Translations under genes and position numbers: made by a program
The notes under the pieces: model-generated
What the model was told of the DNA's origin: nothing
What the model saw: only the letters and a program-made list of their open reading frames with translations
The model's database searches: none
In this document: positions 6,882 through 13,440 of the stretch, piece after piece
Layout: every line of letters begins with the position of its first letter
Numbering within the stretch: the stretch's first letter is position 1
DNA from: Fodinibacter sp045807225
GTDB lineage: Bacteria > Actinomycetota > Actinomycetes > Actinomycetales > Dermatophilaceae
NCBI GenBank assembly: GCA_045807225.1
Contig: JBJMHU010000028.1
Coordinates: 1-16,847 of the forward strand
Length of the DNA stretch: 16,847 nt
Direction of reading: 5' to 3'

Positions 6882-8950
6882 CGGGTGCCCACCGGCACCG
6901 CGCCGTCGTCGACCGGGGCGGCCTCGAGGGCCGCCTCCCCGCGCACCCGCCGGGGCCACCAGAAGCGGTCGCCGAGCAGGAGCGCGATGGCCGGCACCAG
7001 CACCGTGCGCACCACCAGGGTGTCGAGCAGCACGCCGACGCAGATGACCACACCCAGCTGGGCGAGCACGACGAGCGGCAGCACGCCGAGCACGGCGAAC
7101 ACGGCTGCCAGCAGGATGCCGGCGCTCGTGATGACCCCGCCCGTGGCGGCGAGCGCGCGCAGCATGCCCTGCTCGGCGCCGTGAACCCTGGCCTCCTCGG
7201 CCGCCCGGGTGACCAGGAAGATGTTGTAGTCGACGCCGAGCGCCACCAGGAAGACGAAGGCCAGCAGGGGCACCCCGTCGTCGAGCCGCTCGAAGCCGAG
7301 CACCTGGGTGAAGATCACCCAGGACAGGCCCAGGCTGGCGAGGTAGGTCGCCACGACGGTCGCGACGAGCACGACGGGGGCGACGACCGAGCGCAGCAGC
7401 GCGGCGAGGGCGACGAGCACCAGCAGCAGGATGATCGGCAGGATCACCTGGCGGTCACGGGCCGACGCCGCGGAGGCATCGAGCGACACCGCCTCGGTGC
7501 CACCCACGTGGGTGTCGGGGAGGGCCGCCACGGCGTCGCGCATCGCGACCACGGTGTCGGACGCGGCGTCGGACCCGGGCTCGGCGTCGATCACGGCGTC
7601 GACCTCCGTGACGCCGTTGCCGGAGGCGCCCACCTTCACGGTGCCGATGCCGTCGACACCGCCCAGCGCCGAGGCGACCGCTTGGCCGTCACCGCGGGTC
7701 ATCACGAAGGCCGGGTCGGCCGCGCCGGCCGGGAAGGACTGCGCCAGCCGCTCCCCCGCCGCGATCGCCTCGGGCTTCTGCAGGAACTGGTCGGCCTGGT
7801 CGAGCCCGGTCTGGATCTGGGTGATGCCACCGGCCATGACGCCGAGGAGGATCACGGTGACGGTGACGAAGCCGGCGGGGCGCTTGGCCACCGCGTCGCC
7901 CACCTTGCGCCAGAAGGAGCGGCCGTCGGCCAGGCCGGTCTCGCCGACGTGGGGCACCTTGGGCCAGAAGATCCAGCGCCCGAAGACGACCAGCGCGGCG
8001 GGCAGCACGACGAGGGCGAAGAACGCGGCCACGACGACACCGACCGCACAGGCCAGGCCGAGGCCGCGGGTGGCCGGGAACAGCGACAGCAGGAGGGTGA
8101 GCAGGCCCAGCACGACGGTGGTGGCGCTGGAGAGCACGGCCTCCGTGGTGCGGGTGAGCGCGACGGCCATCGCCTCACGCCGGTCCTCCGTCACCCGCAG
8201 CTGGTCGCGGTAGCGGCTGATGAGGAGCAGCGCGTAGTCGGTGCCGGCGCCGAAGACCAGCACCGACAGGATGCCGATCGTCGACTCGTCCCAGAGCACG
8301 CCGAACGCGGCGAGGGTGTGGGTGGCCAGCACGCCGGCGAGCTGGTCGGCCACCCCGACGACGGTGAGCGGCACCAGCCACAGGAACGGGCTGCGGTAGG
8401 TGATGACGAGCAGGATCGCGACGACGGATGCCGTGGCCGCGAGCAGCCTGAAGTTCGCGCCGTTGAAGACGGCCGCGAGGTCGGCCTGGATGGCCGCGGG
8501 TCCGGTGACCTGGGCCGTGAGGCCGTCGGGGAGGTCCGCCTTGGCCGCCGCGCGAAGCTCGGTGACGACGTCGGCGGTCTCGACGGCATCCGAGGTGGTG
8601 ACCGGGATGAAGACCGTTGCGGCGGTGCCGTCGTCGGCCACGACCGCAGGCGCGCCGGTAGCCCCGGGCAGGGACTCGGCAGCCTCCTGCACCAGCGCGA
8701 GCTCGTCGGGGGTCAGGGCCTGCTCGCTGCTGTAGACCACGACGGCGGCCGAGCCCTCGTCCTGCGGCAACAGGTCGCGAAGCTCGGCGGCCTGGCGGCT
8801 GTCGGTGCCGTTCGGCAGGGCCGCCGTGCCCGTGGCCGGCGACTCGGCCTGGCCGACGAGGCCGATGACCGCTCCGGTGCCGAGGATGGCGAACAGGGCG
8901 AGCAGCCCGGCCACCCACTTCCGGGTGATGAGGTGCGCGATGCGGCCCAT
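6878..8950 (-). CDS. MMPL-family (RND superfamily) transporter
   Basis: Proton-driven exporter of hydrophobic molecules such as lipids or drugs, 690 residues. The layout is the MmpL double repeat: TM1 (about 11-33), an outer domain (about 35-165), TM2-6 (about 168-325), a loop, TM7 (about 360-377), a second outer domain (about 380-500) and TM8-12 (about 502-660). The paired Asp-Tyr residues of the proton relay are present in both halves: GAGTDYALLLISRYRD (Asp238-Tyr239) and LGVDYNIFLVTRAAEE (Asp574-Tyr575). The ATG at 8950 has AAGGAGA seven bases upstream. The tspO gene overlaps its end. A marR gene diverges 70 bases away and probably represses it. The substrate is unknown; no lipid-synthesis gene lies beside it, so a drug or stress-related role is as likely as lipid export. 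Confidence 0.93.
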   Translation of the reverse strand: MGRIAHLITRKWVAGLLALFAILGTGAVIGLVGQAESPATGTAALPNGTDSRQAAELRDLLPQDEGSAAVVVYSSEQALTPDELALVQEAAESLPGATGAPAVVADDGTAATVFIPVTTSDAVETADVVTELRAAAKADLPDGLTAQVTGPAAIQADLAAVFNGANFRLLAATASVVAILLVITYRSPFLWLVPLTVVGVADQLAGVLATHTLAAFGVLWDESTIGILSVLVFGAGTDYALLLISRYRDQLRVTEDRREAMAVALTRTTEAVLSSATTVVLGLLTLLLSLFPATRGLGLACAVGVVVAAFFALVVLPAALVVFGRWIFWPKVPHVGETGLADGRSFWRKVGDAVAKRPAGFVTVTVILLGVMAGGITQIQTGLDQADQFLQKPEAIAAGERLAQSFPAGAADPAFVMTRGDGQAVASALGGVDGIGTVKVGASGNGVTEVDAVIDAEPGSDAASDTVVAMRDAVAALPDTHVGGTEAVSLDASAASARDRQVILPIILLLVLVALAALLRSVVAPVVLVATVVATYLASLGLSWVIFTQVLGFERLDDGVPLLAFVFLVALGVDYNIFLVTRAAEEARVHGAEQGMLRALAATGGVITSAGILLAAVFAVLGVLPLVVLAQLGVVICVGVLLDTLVVRTVLVPAIALLLGDRFWWPRRVRGEAALEAAPVDDGAVPVGTR

Positions 8951-8981
8951 GTCCTGCTCTCCTTGGTACGGTGTCGTCTGC

Positions 8982-9063
8982 CAGGTGATTCAGCAGGTGA
9001 TTCACGAAGTTACTTAGTAGGTGAGCGACATTACGGCGACCGAGGGTACTGACGCAACTTCGT
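8982..9063. promoter_or_regulatory. Probable MarR operator region between mmpL and marR
   Basis: Dense short repeats fill the divergent promoter region. CAGGTGATTCA occurs twice in direct repeat (8982-8992 and 8994-9004, 12-base period), with AGGTGA again at 9019-9024. Nested odd palindromes GTGATTCAC, AAGTTACTT and TACTTAGTA follow (8997-9019). ACGAAGTT (9004-9011) recurs inverted as AACTTCGT at 9056-9063, inside the marR coding start. The AT-rich patch is unusual for this DNA. Which element the regulator binds cannot be told from sequence. Confidence 0.55.
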
Positions 9064-9521
9064 CCAACGTTCCGGACGTGCGGTCGGTGGTGCCCACCTA
9101 CCGCCAGTCGGGCTCGCTGGATGCTCTCCAGGAGCTCGTCGACGTCGCCGCGCTGGTGCCGCACGAGGTGGCCCGGCGAGCCGGCCTGTCGACCTCCGAG
9201 CTGCACTCGCTGCGCCACCTGATGGAGAACCCGATGGGCCCGGTCGAGCTGGCCCGCGCCCTCGGCGTCACGTCGGCGGCGGCGTCGGGGGTCGTCGACC
9301 GCCTCGTGGCGCGTGGTCACGCGCAGCGGCGGCCGCACGCCGACGACGGTCGGCGCACCGAGGTGCTCATCACCGAGTCGGGCCGGCTCGAGGTGTTCGA
9401 GCGCCTGGCGCCGATGTTCGCGGCACTCGCGGAGCTCGACTCCTCGCTCTCCGAGGAGGAGCGCACGGTGGTCGAGCGCTACCTGCGCGGCGCCACCGGC
9501 GCGATGCGCGCGGTGATGTGA
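9021..9521 (+). CDS. MarR-family transcriptional regulator
   Basis: 166-residue winged-helix regulator, probably a ligand-relieved repressor of the divergent mmpL-tspO operon and of itself. The HTH and wing lie at about 72-115: GPVELARALGVTSAAASGVV is the recognition region and HADDGRRTEVLIT the wing with the usual Asp-Arg-Arg. Long helices on both sides (about 30-50 and 118-160) would make the dimer. It has no cysteine, so a thiol redox switch is unlikely and a small-molecule ligand more likely. The start is GTG 9021; no Shine-Dalgarno precedes it, suggesting a leaderless mRNA. A later GTG (9078) cannot be excluded, since the first 20 residues are unlike the family core. The stop is followed by a 15-base tandem repeat. 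Confidence 0.9.
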   Translation: MSDITATEGTDATSSNVPDVRSVVPTYRQSGSLDALQELVDVAALVPHEVARRAGLSTSELHSLRHLMENPMGPVELARALGVTSAAASGVVDRLVARGHAQRRPHADDGRRTEVLITESGRLEVFERLAPMFAALAELDSSLSEEERTVVERYLRGATGAMRAVM

Positions 9522-9564
9522 GCGGCGCAGGTGTGAGCGGCGCAGGTGTGAGCGCCGCGGTGTG
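9521..9564. repeat. Three tandem copies of a 15-base unit at the marR end
   Basis: AGCGGCGCAGGTGTG occurs at 9521-9535 and 9536-9550 exactly, then a third copy with changes and one base lost (9551-9564). Each junction recreates TGTGAG, so the marR stop TGA is repeated downstream in other registers. It begins at the last base of the marR stop codon. It could be recent slippage; no function is evident. The spacer 9565-9694 holds nothing else clear apart from the short inverted repeat at 9609-9622. Confidence 0.8.
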
Positions 9565-9608
9565 AGGGGCCTTGGCGGCCGCCGCCAGCGCGCTCGGCAC
9601 TGCCCAGC

Positions 9609-9622
9609 GTGCTCGGGAGCAC
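9609..9622. other. Short inverted repeat between convergent marR and oxidoreductase genes
   Basis: GTGCTC and GAGCAC are separated by two bases. The tiny loop and absence of a T run on either side make it a poor intrinsic terminator, although the convergent arrangement calls for one. Listed as the only palindrome of note in this spacer. Confidence 0.3.
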
Positions 9623-9694
9623 CCGCTCGACGGCGCCGGAGCGGATCCTGTTCTGCCAGTGCATGACCGGCGCGACGGACTGCCGCAGGAGGAC

Positions 9695-10597
9695 CTATGG
9701 AACCGTGATGACGATCTTGCCGCGCAGGTGGCCGGACTCGCTGAGCTCGTGCGCCGCCGCCCCGTCCTCGAGAGGGAAGGTGGCCTCGATGGGCATCGAG
9801 AAGCGACCCTCCGCGTGCAGCGCGGCCGCTTCGGCGAGGGCGTAGGACGCCCGGGGCACGGAGCCGTCGGCCACGTGCACCCCGTGCTCGTAGGCGGTGA
9901 AGTCGGCGAGCGTGACGACCTTGCGCGGGTCGCCGGTGATCGCGACGAGCTCGGGCACGGATCCGTGGCCGACGACGTCGATCGCCCCGTCGACGGTCGG
10001 CGCGAGCGACGCAACCCGCCCGGCGAGGCCGTCCCCGTAGGTGGTGGCCGTGGCGCCCAGACCGGTCAGGTAGTCGTGGTTCCGCTGACCGGCCGTGCCT
10101 ACGACCCGCAGGCCGCGGGCGAGCGCGAGCTGGGTCATCGCCGAGCCCACACCGCCGGCCGCGCCGTCGATGAGCACGGTCGCCCCGGCAGGAAGGTCGA
10201 GCAGGTCGAGGCAGCGCGCGGCGGCTTCCACCGCCAGCCCCATCGCGGCGGCCTCCGGGAAGCTCAGGGTCGGGGGCTTGACCGCCGCGATGTCGAGCAC
10301 CGCGAGCTCCGCGGCCGTCGCCGAGCCCAGCCCGAAGACCTCGTCACCGAGTCGGAGCCCCGAGACACCGTCGCCGACCTCGTCGACCACCCCGGCGGCA
10401 TCCGTTCCCGTGATGGCCGGGAAGCTCACCGGCACCATCCCCTCCATGAAGCCTGCTCGCAGCTTGCAGTCGAAGGGGTTGACGCTCAGCGCCTGCACCA
10501 GCACCCGCACCTGGCCCGGGCCGGCGTGCGGCTCCGGGGCCTGCCCGACGTGCAGCACGTCGGCTTCCCCGTACTCGTCGAACTGCAGCGCCTGCAT
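9695..10597 (-). CDS. NADPH:quinone reductase-like, zinc-independent MDR oxidoreductase
   Basis: Medium-chain dehydrogenase/reductase of the quinone oxidoreductase type, 300 residues. An N-terminal GroES-like domain (about 1-115) opens MQALQFDEYGEADVLHVGQA and carries ALSVNPFDCKLRAG and FPAITGTDAAGVVDEVGDGV. A Rossmann domain (about 115-240) has the nucleotide loop GAAGGVGS (145-152). The zinc ligands of true alcohol dehydrogenases are absent, which favours a quinone/enone reductase; the substrate is unknown. The start is at tandem ATGs 10598-10600 and 10595-10597; GGAGAGG fits the second better, and homologues begin M-x-A. An in-frame extension to 10690 is low-complexity. It is convergent with marR and divergent from the six-TM gene, so it may stand alone. 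Confidence 0.9.
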   Translation of the reverse strand: MQALQFDEYGEADVLHVGQAPEPHAGPGQVRVLVQALSVNPFDCKLRAGFMEGMVPVSFPAITGTDAAGVVDEVGDGVSGLRLGDEVFGLGSATAAELAVLDIAAVKPPTLSFPEAAAMGLAVEAAARCLDLLDLPAGATVLIDGAAGGVGSAMTQLALARGLRVVGTAGQRNHDYLTGLGATATTYGDGLAGRVASLAPTVDGAIDVVGHGSVPELVAITGDPRKVVTLADFTAYEHGVHVADGSVPRASYALAEAAALHAEGRFSMPIEATFPLEDGAAAHELSESGHLRGKIVITVP

Positions 10598-10600
10598 CAT

Positions 10601-10965
10601 TTCCTCTCCGCACCCCGGGCCGCGCCGCGGGCGCGGCGGGAACGGCGCGGAGACACTGTTGTTGCGCGGGGCGACGGCCTTCCCGTGCACTCGCCAGTCT
10701 CCCCCGCAATCGGATGCCGTGACCAGTCGCCGTTCCGAGAGCCCCCTTGCCGCGCCGGCGAACGGCCGACGTGCTCACCGTCGCCGAGCACGAGCCGCAG
10801 CAGGCGGGTGGCCCGGCACCCGGCGCGGGTGCCCGGTCACCCGCGCTGGGTGACGAACGGCCGCCCGAACCTCCCTACTGTCGGGCGTGACGCGGTGCCT
10901 GCCGTGGGCCGGGATGACCGACGGCGTCCGGGTGCCGCACGAACCACCGGACGAGGACCACGACC
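10601..10965. promoter_or_regulatory. 365-base divergent spacer with hairpins and promoter candidates
   Basis: No gene supported here. Near the oxidoreductase start (10620-10636) a GC-only 7-bp stem, CCGCGCC/GGCGCGG, lies in its presumed mRNA leader. Two like 19-bp palindromes occupy 10815-10854 (separate entry). On the plus strand TACTGT (10876-10881) is a fair -10 for the gene at 10966, leaving a leader of about 80 bases; no good -35 accompanies it. I see no clear promoter for the oxidoreductase. Confidence 0.4.
10815..10854. repeat. Pair of related 19-bp palindromes, possible tandem operator
   Basis: First: GGCACCCGGCGCGGGTGCC (10815-10833). Second: GTCACCCGCGCTGGGTGAC (10836-10854). Each has 7-bp perfect arms around five bases and they share the core CACCC-N5-GGGTG. 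Their centres are 21 bp apart, two helical turns, so dimers bound to both would face the same side. The second lies about 20 bp before the TACTGT -10 of the plus-strand gene. Repressor binding is inferred. Confidence 0.5.
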
Positions 10966-12537
10966 ATGAGCGACACCCCCACCGGCCCCACTCCACCGCA
11001 GAACCGCGGCAAGGCCGCCCCTTCCGGGCCCGGGCCCATGGCCCAGGAGGGCACGGCGCAGTCCGGCACGTCGGCCGAGCTCCCGTCGCACGACGCGGTC
11101 GACGCCGCGGAGCCGGTGCCGACCCAGGAGATGCCGGCGACGGTGGCGCCGGCCTCCGGTGCGCTGACCAGCGACGAGCGCGCCGAGCTCGTGCGCCTTC
11201 GCGCCCAGGTGGCCGCGACGCAGGCCCTGCCGCAGTCCGTGGTCGTGACGGCCCCCGATCCGGCCCGCCGGCACCGCGGCCGGTGGGCCGGGGCGATGGT
11301 GTTCCTCCTGGTCGCCGCGCTGCTCGCACCGTTGGCGGCGCTGGCGAGCTGGTCACGCTCCACGCTGCTCGACCAGGACCGGTACCTCGCCATGGTCGCG
11401 CCCCTGGCGAAGGACCCCGCCGTGCAGAAGGAGGTCTCCCTCCGCATCACGAACGCCGTCTTCGAGCAGCTCAAGGTCAAGCAGCTGACGACGCAGACCC
11501 TCGATGCCATCGCCGCCCGGCCTCGGGTCGCCGGCGTCACCGAGAACCTCCCGGTCGAGCTGTCGACCTTCTCCGAGCCCATCTCGAACGCGATCTACGG
11601 CTTCACCGAGGACCAGGTGAGCAAGCTCGTGGCCTCCAGCGCCTTCCAGGACGCCTGGGTCGCCGCGAACCGCGAGGCCCATGCCGGCGTGGTCGCCGCG
11701 CTCACGGGGCAGACCGGCACGAACGGGGTCGTCGTCTCCAACGGCCAGGTGGCGGTCAACCTGGGCCCGTTCATCCAGCAGATCAAGCCCATCCTGATCG
11801 AGCGCGGGGTCCCCTTCGCGGACAAGATCCCGGTGGTCGACGCCCGGTTCGTCGTGCTCCAGAGCGAGGCACTGGCCCGGGCCCAGAGCGCCGTCCGGCT
11901 GCTCGACCTGCTGCGCGTCGTCCTGCCCGTGCTGGCCCTCCTCGCCCTCGTCGCGGGGGTGGCCCTGGCCCCCGGCCGCCGCCGCGCGCTCGTGATCGGC
12001 TCCTCGATGATCGTCGGCACGCTGGTGCTGCTGCTGCTCGGGGTGCAGGTGGGGCGCGCGCTCTACCTCGACGACCTCGAGAAGGCGCTGCTCGTGCCCC
12101 AGGTGGCCACCGTGCTCTTCGACGGCGTGACCACACCGCTGCGGGTGTGGGTGCGCGCGTCGGCGATGCTCTTCCTGCTCATCGCGCTCGCGGCCTGGGT
12201 CGCCGGCCCGTCGAGCGCTGCGACGGCGGTGCGGTCGGTGCCGGCCCGGCTGTCGGGGATGACCGGGACACCGACCGGAGCGCTCGGCTCGGTGAGCCGG
12301 TTCGCCGCGCACAACACCGTCGTGCTGCGCGCGGTGGTGGGTGGCCTCGCCGTGCTGGCGCTGCTCGTCGGCGACCGCCCGAGTGCCGGCACGGTGCTGC
12401 TCATCGCGGTGCTCGCCGCCGTCGCGCTGGTCGTGGTCGAGGTGCTGCGCCGGTGGGGTGCCGAGGGGGCCGGCGAGATGCGCGACGATGCCGTGGTGCC
12501 CGACGACGCCGTGGCGGCGCCGGGAGCACCGGCCTAG
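10966..12537 (+). CDS. Six-TM integral membrane protein of unknown function
   Basis: 523 residues; I do not recognise a named family, though similar proteins occur as hypothetical membrane proteins in actinobacteria. Residues 1-105 are Pro/Ala/Gln-rich and probably disordered in the cytosol, with a short helical stretch LTSDERAELVRLRAQVAATQ (67-86). TM1 is about 108-129, followed by a roughly 185-residue, probably outside domain (130-314) that is mostly helical and holds DQDRYLAMVAPLAKDPAVQK. Then come TM2 (315-336), TM3 (341-362), TM4 (396-415), TM5 (452-470) and TM6 (474-495), and an acidic tail. The ATG at 10966 has GAGGA eight bases upstream. Its stop TAG is eight bases from the stop of the convergent gene. 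Upstream lie paired palindromes that may control it. A transport or envelope role is possible but unsupported. Confidence 0.85.
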   Translation: MSDTPTGPTPPQNRGKAAPSGPGPMAQEGTAQSGTSAELPSHDAVDAAEPVPTQEMPATVAPASGALTSDERAELVRLRAQVAATQALPQSVVVTAPDPARRHRGRWAGAMVFLLVAALLAPLAALASWSRSTLLDQDRYLAMVAPLAKDPAVQKEVSLRITNAVFEQLKVKQLTTQTLDAIAARPRVAGVTENLPVELSTFSEPISNAIYGFTEDQVSKLVASSAFQDAWVAANREAHAGVVAALTGQTGTNGVVVSNGQVAVNLGPFIQQIKPILIERGVPFADKIPVVDARFVVLQSEALARAQSAVRLLDLLRVVLPVLALLALVAGVALAPGRRRALVIGSSMIVGTLVLLLLGVQVGRALYLDDLEKALLVPQVATVLFDGVTTPLRVWVRASAMLFLLIALAAWVAGPSSAATAVRSVPARLSGMTGTPTGALGSVSRFAAHNTVVLRAVVGGLAVLALLVGDRPSAGTVLLIAVLAAVALVVVEVLRRWGAEGAGEMRDDAVVPDDAVAAPGAPA

Positions 12538-12550
12538 CGACGGCCTAGCG
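12530..12550. repeat. 10-base direct repeat holding both convergent stop codons
   Basis: CGGCCTAGCG occurs at 12530-12539 and 12541-12550. The first copy contains the TAG of the plus-strand six-TM gene (12535-12537), the second the TAG of the minus-strand small gene (12547-12545). CTAG is self-complementary, so each copy can stop translation on either strand. Confidence 0.7.
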
Positions 12551-12775
12551 GCGGCGGCCGAAGAGCAGGTAGGCGGCAGGCAGCAGGCCCGCCGAGTTGA
12601 CCACGCCGAGCGCCAGCGCCCAGGCGGCCTTGGGTCCGTTGACCTCGTCGGCGGGGCGGTTCTTGAGGTCGATGAGTGCCCACGCGCGCATCCCCGCGTC
12701 GACCACGCCGACCGCGATCATCAGGCGCTTGCGCGCCGGCGGCAGCTCGTCCCACTTCCGTCGGGCAGGGTGCAC
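12545..12775 (-). CDS. Small two-helix membrane protein, PLDc_N/DUF5652-like
   Basis: 76 residues. Two membrane helices, about 17-36 (RLMIAVGVVDAGMRAWALID) and 49-70 (AAWALALGVVNSAGLLPAAY), followed by LFGRRR. The WALIDLKNRP turn between helices and the terminal LFGRRR resemble the N-terminal membrane module of cardiolipin synthase-like phospholipase D proteins (PLDc_N), which also occurs alone as a small protein; no catalytic HKD motif is present. The start is GTG 12775 with an ideal AGGAGG six bases upstream. The gene begins 15 bases after the phosphatase stop, so the two form an operon. The function of stand-alone versions is unknown. Confidence 0.8.
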   Translation of the reverse strand: MHPARRKWDELPPARKRLMIAVGVVDAGMRAWALIDLKNRPADEVNGPKAAWALALGVVNSAGLLPAAYLLFGRRR

Positions 12776-12790
12776 CGCGGACCTCCTGTG

Positions 12791-13321
12791 TCAGGCGCCG
12801 TCGCGGCACACGTGGAAGCGCTCGAGGCGGGCCTCGCCGAACGCGAGGTCGGACCACCGGCCGGAGTAGTGCATCACCGCGACCGCGCAGGTGGGGAACC
12901 CCTCAGCCATCTTGCGGTGGCCCTCGACGCTGCCGTCGCCGTCGCAGAGCAGCTCGGTCAGCGAGGGGATCCCGGGGGCGTGGCCGACGACCATGAGCAC
13001 GTCCGCGTCCTCGTCGGCCTCGTGGATGACCTCGAGCAGGCGATCCGGCGTGGCGAGGTAGATGCGCCGGTCGAGGTGCACCTCGGTCTCGGGACACCCG
13101 CTCTCCCAGACGCCCTCGGTGGTCTGCTGGGTGCGCTCGGAGGTGGAGCAGAGCACCTCGTCGATGCCGATGCCGTGCTCGACCAGCCAGTGCCCGGCCG
13201 CGGTGGCGTCGCGCCGACCCCGCTTGGTGAGCTGGCGCTCGTGGTCGTTGTCCCAGCCCTGCTGCTCGGCCTTCGCGTGTCGGAGGAGGACGAGGGTGCG
13301 GTCCTGCGCTGCGCGGGTCAT
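12791..13321 (-). CDS. sixA: SixA-type histidine phosphatase
   Basis: 176-residue member of the histidine phosphatase (phosphoglycerate mutase-like) superfamily. The catalytic LLRHAKAE motif (His15) lies near the N-terminus and the second catalytic His114 in VVGHAPG. Single-domain size with RHAKAE fits SixA, which removes phosphate from histidine-containing proteins in E. coli; the actinobacterial substrate is not known. The ATG at 13321 is chosen because homologues start just before the motif; the frame stays open to 13426 but that part is unlike the family. There is no clear Shine-Dalgarno. A promoter with spacing for a leaderless mRNA lies directly upstream (separate entry). The small membrane protein gene follows after 15 bases. 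Confidence 0.9.
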   Translation of the reverse strand: MTRAAQDRTLVLLRHAKAEQQGWDNDHERQLTKRGRRDATAAGHWLVEHGIGIDEVLCSTSERTQQTTEGVWESGCPETEVHLDRRIYLATPDRLLEVIHEADEDADVLMVVGHAPGIPSLTELLCDGDGSVEGHRKMAEGFPTCAVAVMHYSGRWSDLAFGEARLERFHVCRDGA

Positions 13322-13327
13322 ACCCCG

Positions 13328-13357
13328 ATCATGCACCCACCGGATCTCCGCTGTCCC
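13328..13357 (-). promoter_or_regulatory. Promoter of the sixA operon, likely leaderless
   Basis: On the minus strand GGGACA (13357-13352), an 18-base spacer and CATGAT (13333-13328) form a -35/-10 pair with 4 of 6 matches each to TTGACA and TATAAT. Six bases separate the -10 from the ATG at 13321, so the mRNA would begin at that codon. Confidence 0.5.
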
Positions 13358-13387
13358 CTGCCGCCGTGCCTCGTGGGTCACCCGGGC

Positions 13388-13393
13388 TAGGTT
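13388..13393 (+). promoter_or_regulatory. Possible -10 of the DUF937 gene
   Basis: TAGGTT is the only -10-like hexamer on the plus strand in the 119-base divergent spacer. It would give a leader of about 40 bases ending in the strong ribosome site AAGGGGG. No convincing -35 is seen. Confidence 0.35.
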
Positions 13394-13440
13394 GGCCCGG
13401 AGCCCGGAGCCGGTCCGCGGCCGCACAGAAGGGGGACCCG

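Noticed and set aside
9609..9622. GTGCTC-GG-GAGCAC as a bidirectional terminator.
   Set aside because: Two-base loop cannot close well and neither side has a T run; kept only as an inverted repeat.
9479..9664. 61-codon minus-strand frame with HTCAA repeats beside the end of marR.
   Set aside because: The repeated residues come from the 15-base tandem repeat, and the frame overlaps the marR 3' end in antisense with no ribosome site.
10775..11356. Minus-strand frames crossing the spacer and the start of the six-TM gene.
   Set aside because: Pro/Arg-rich translations without domains, no ribosome sites, and they oppose a gene with good start signals and coherent membrane topology.
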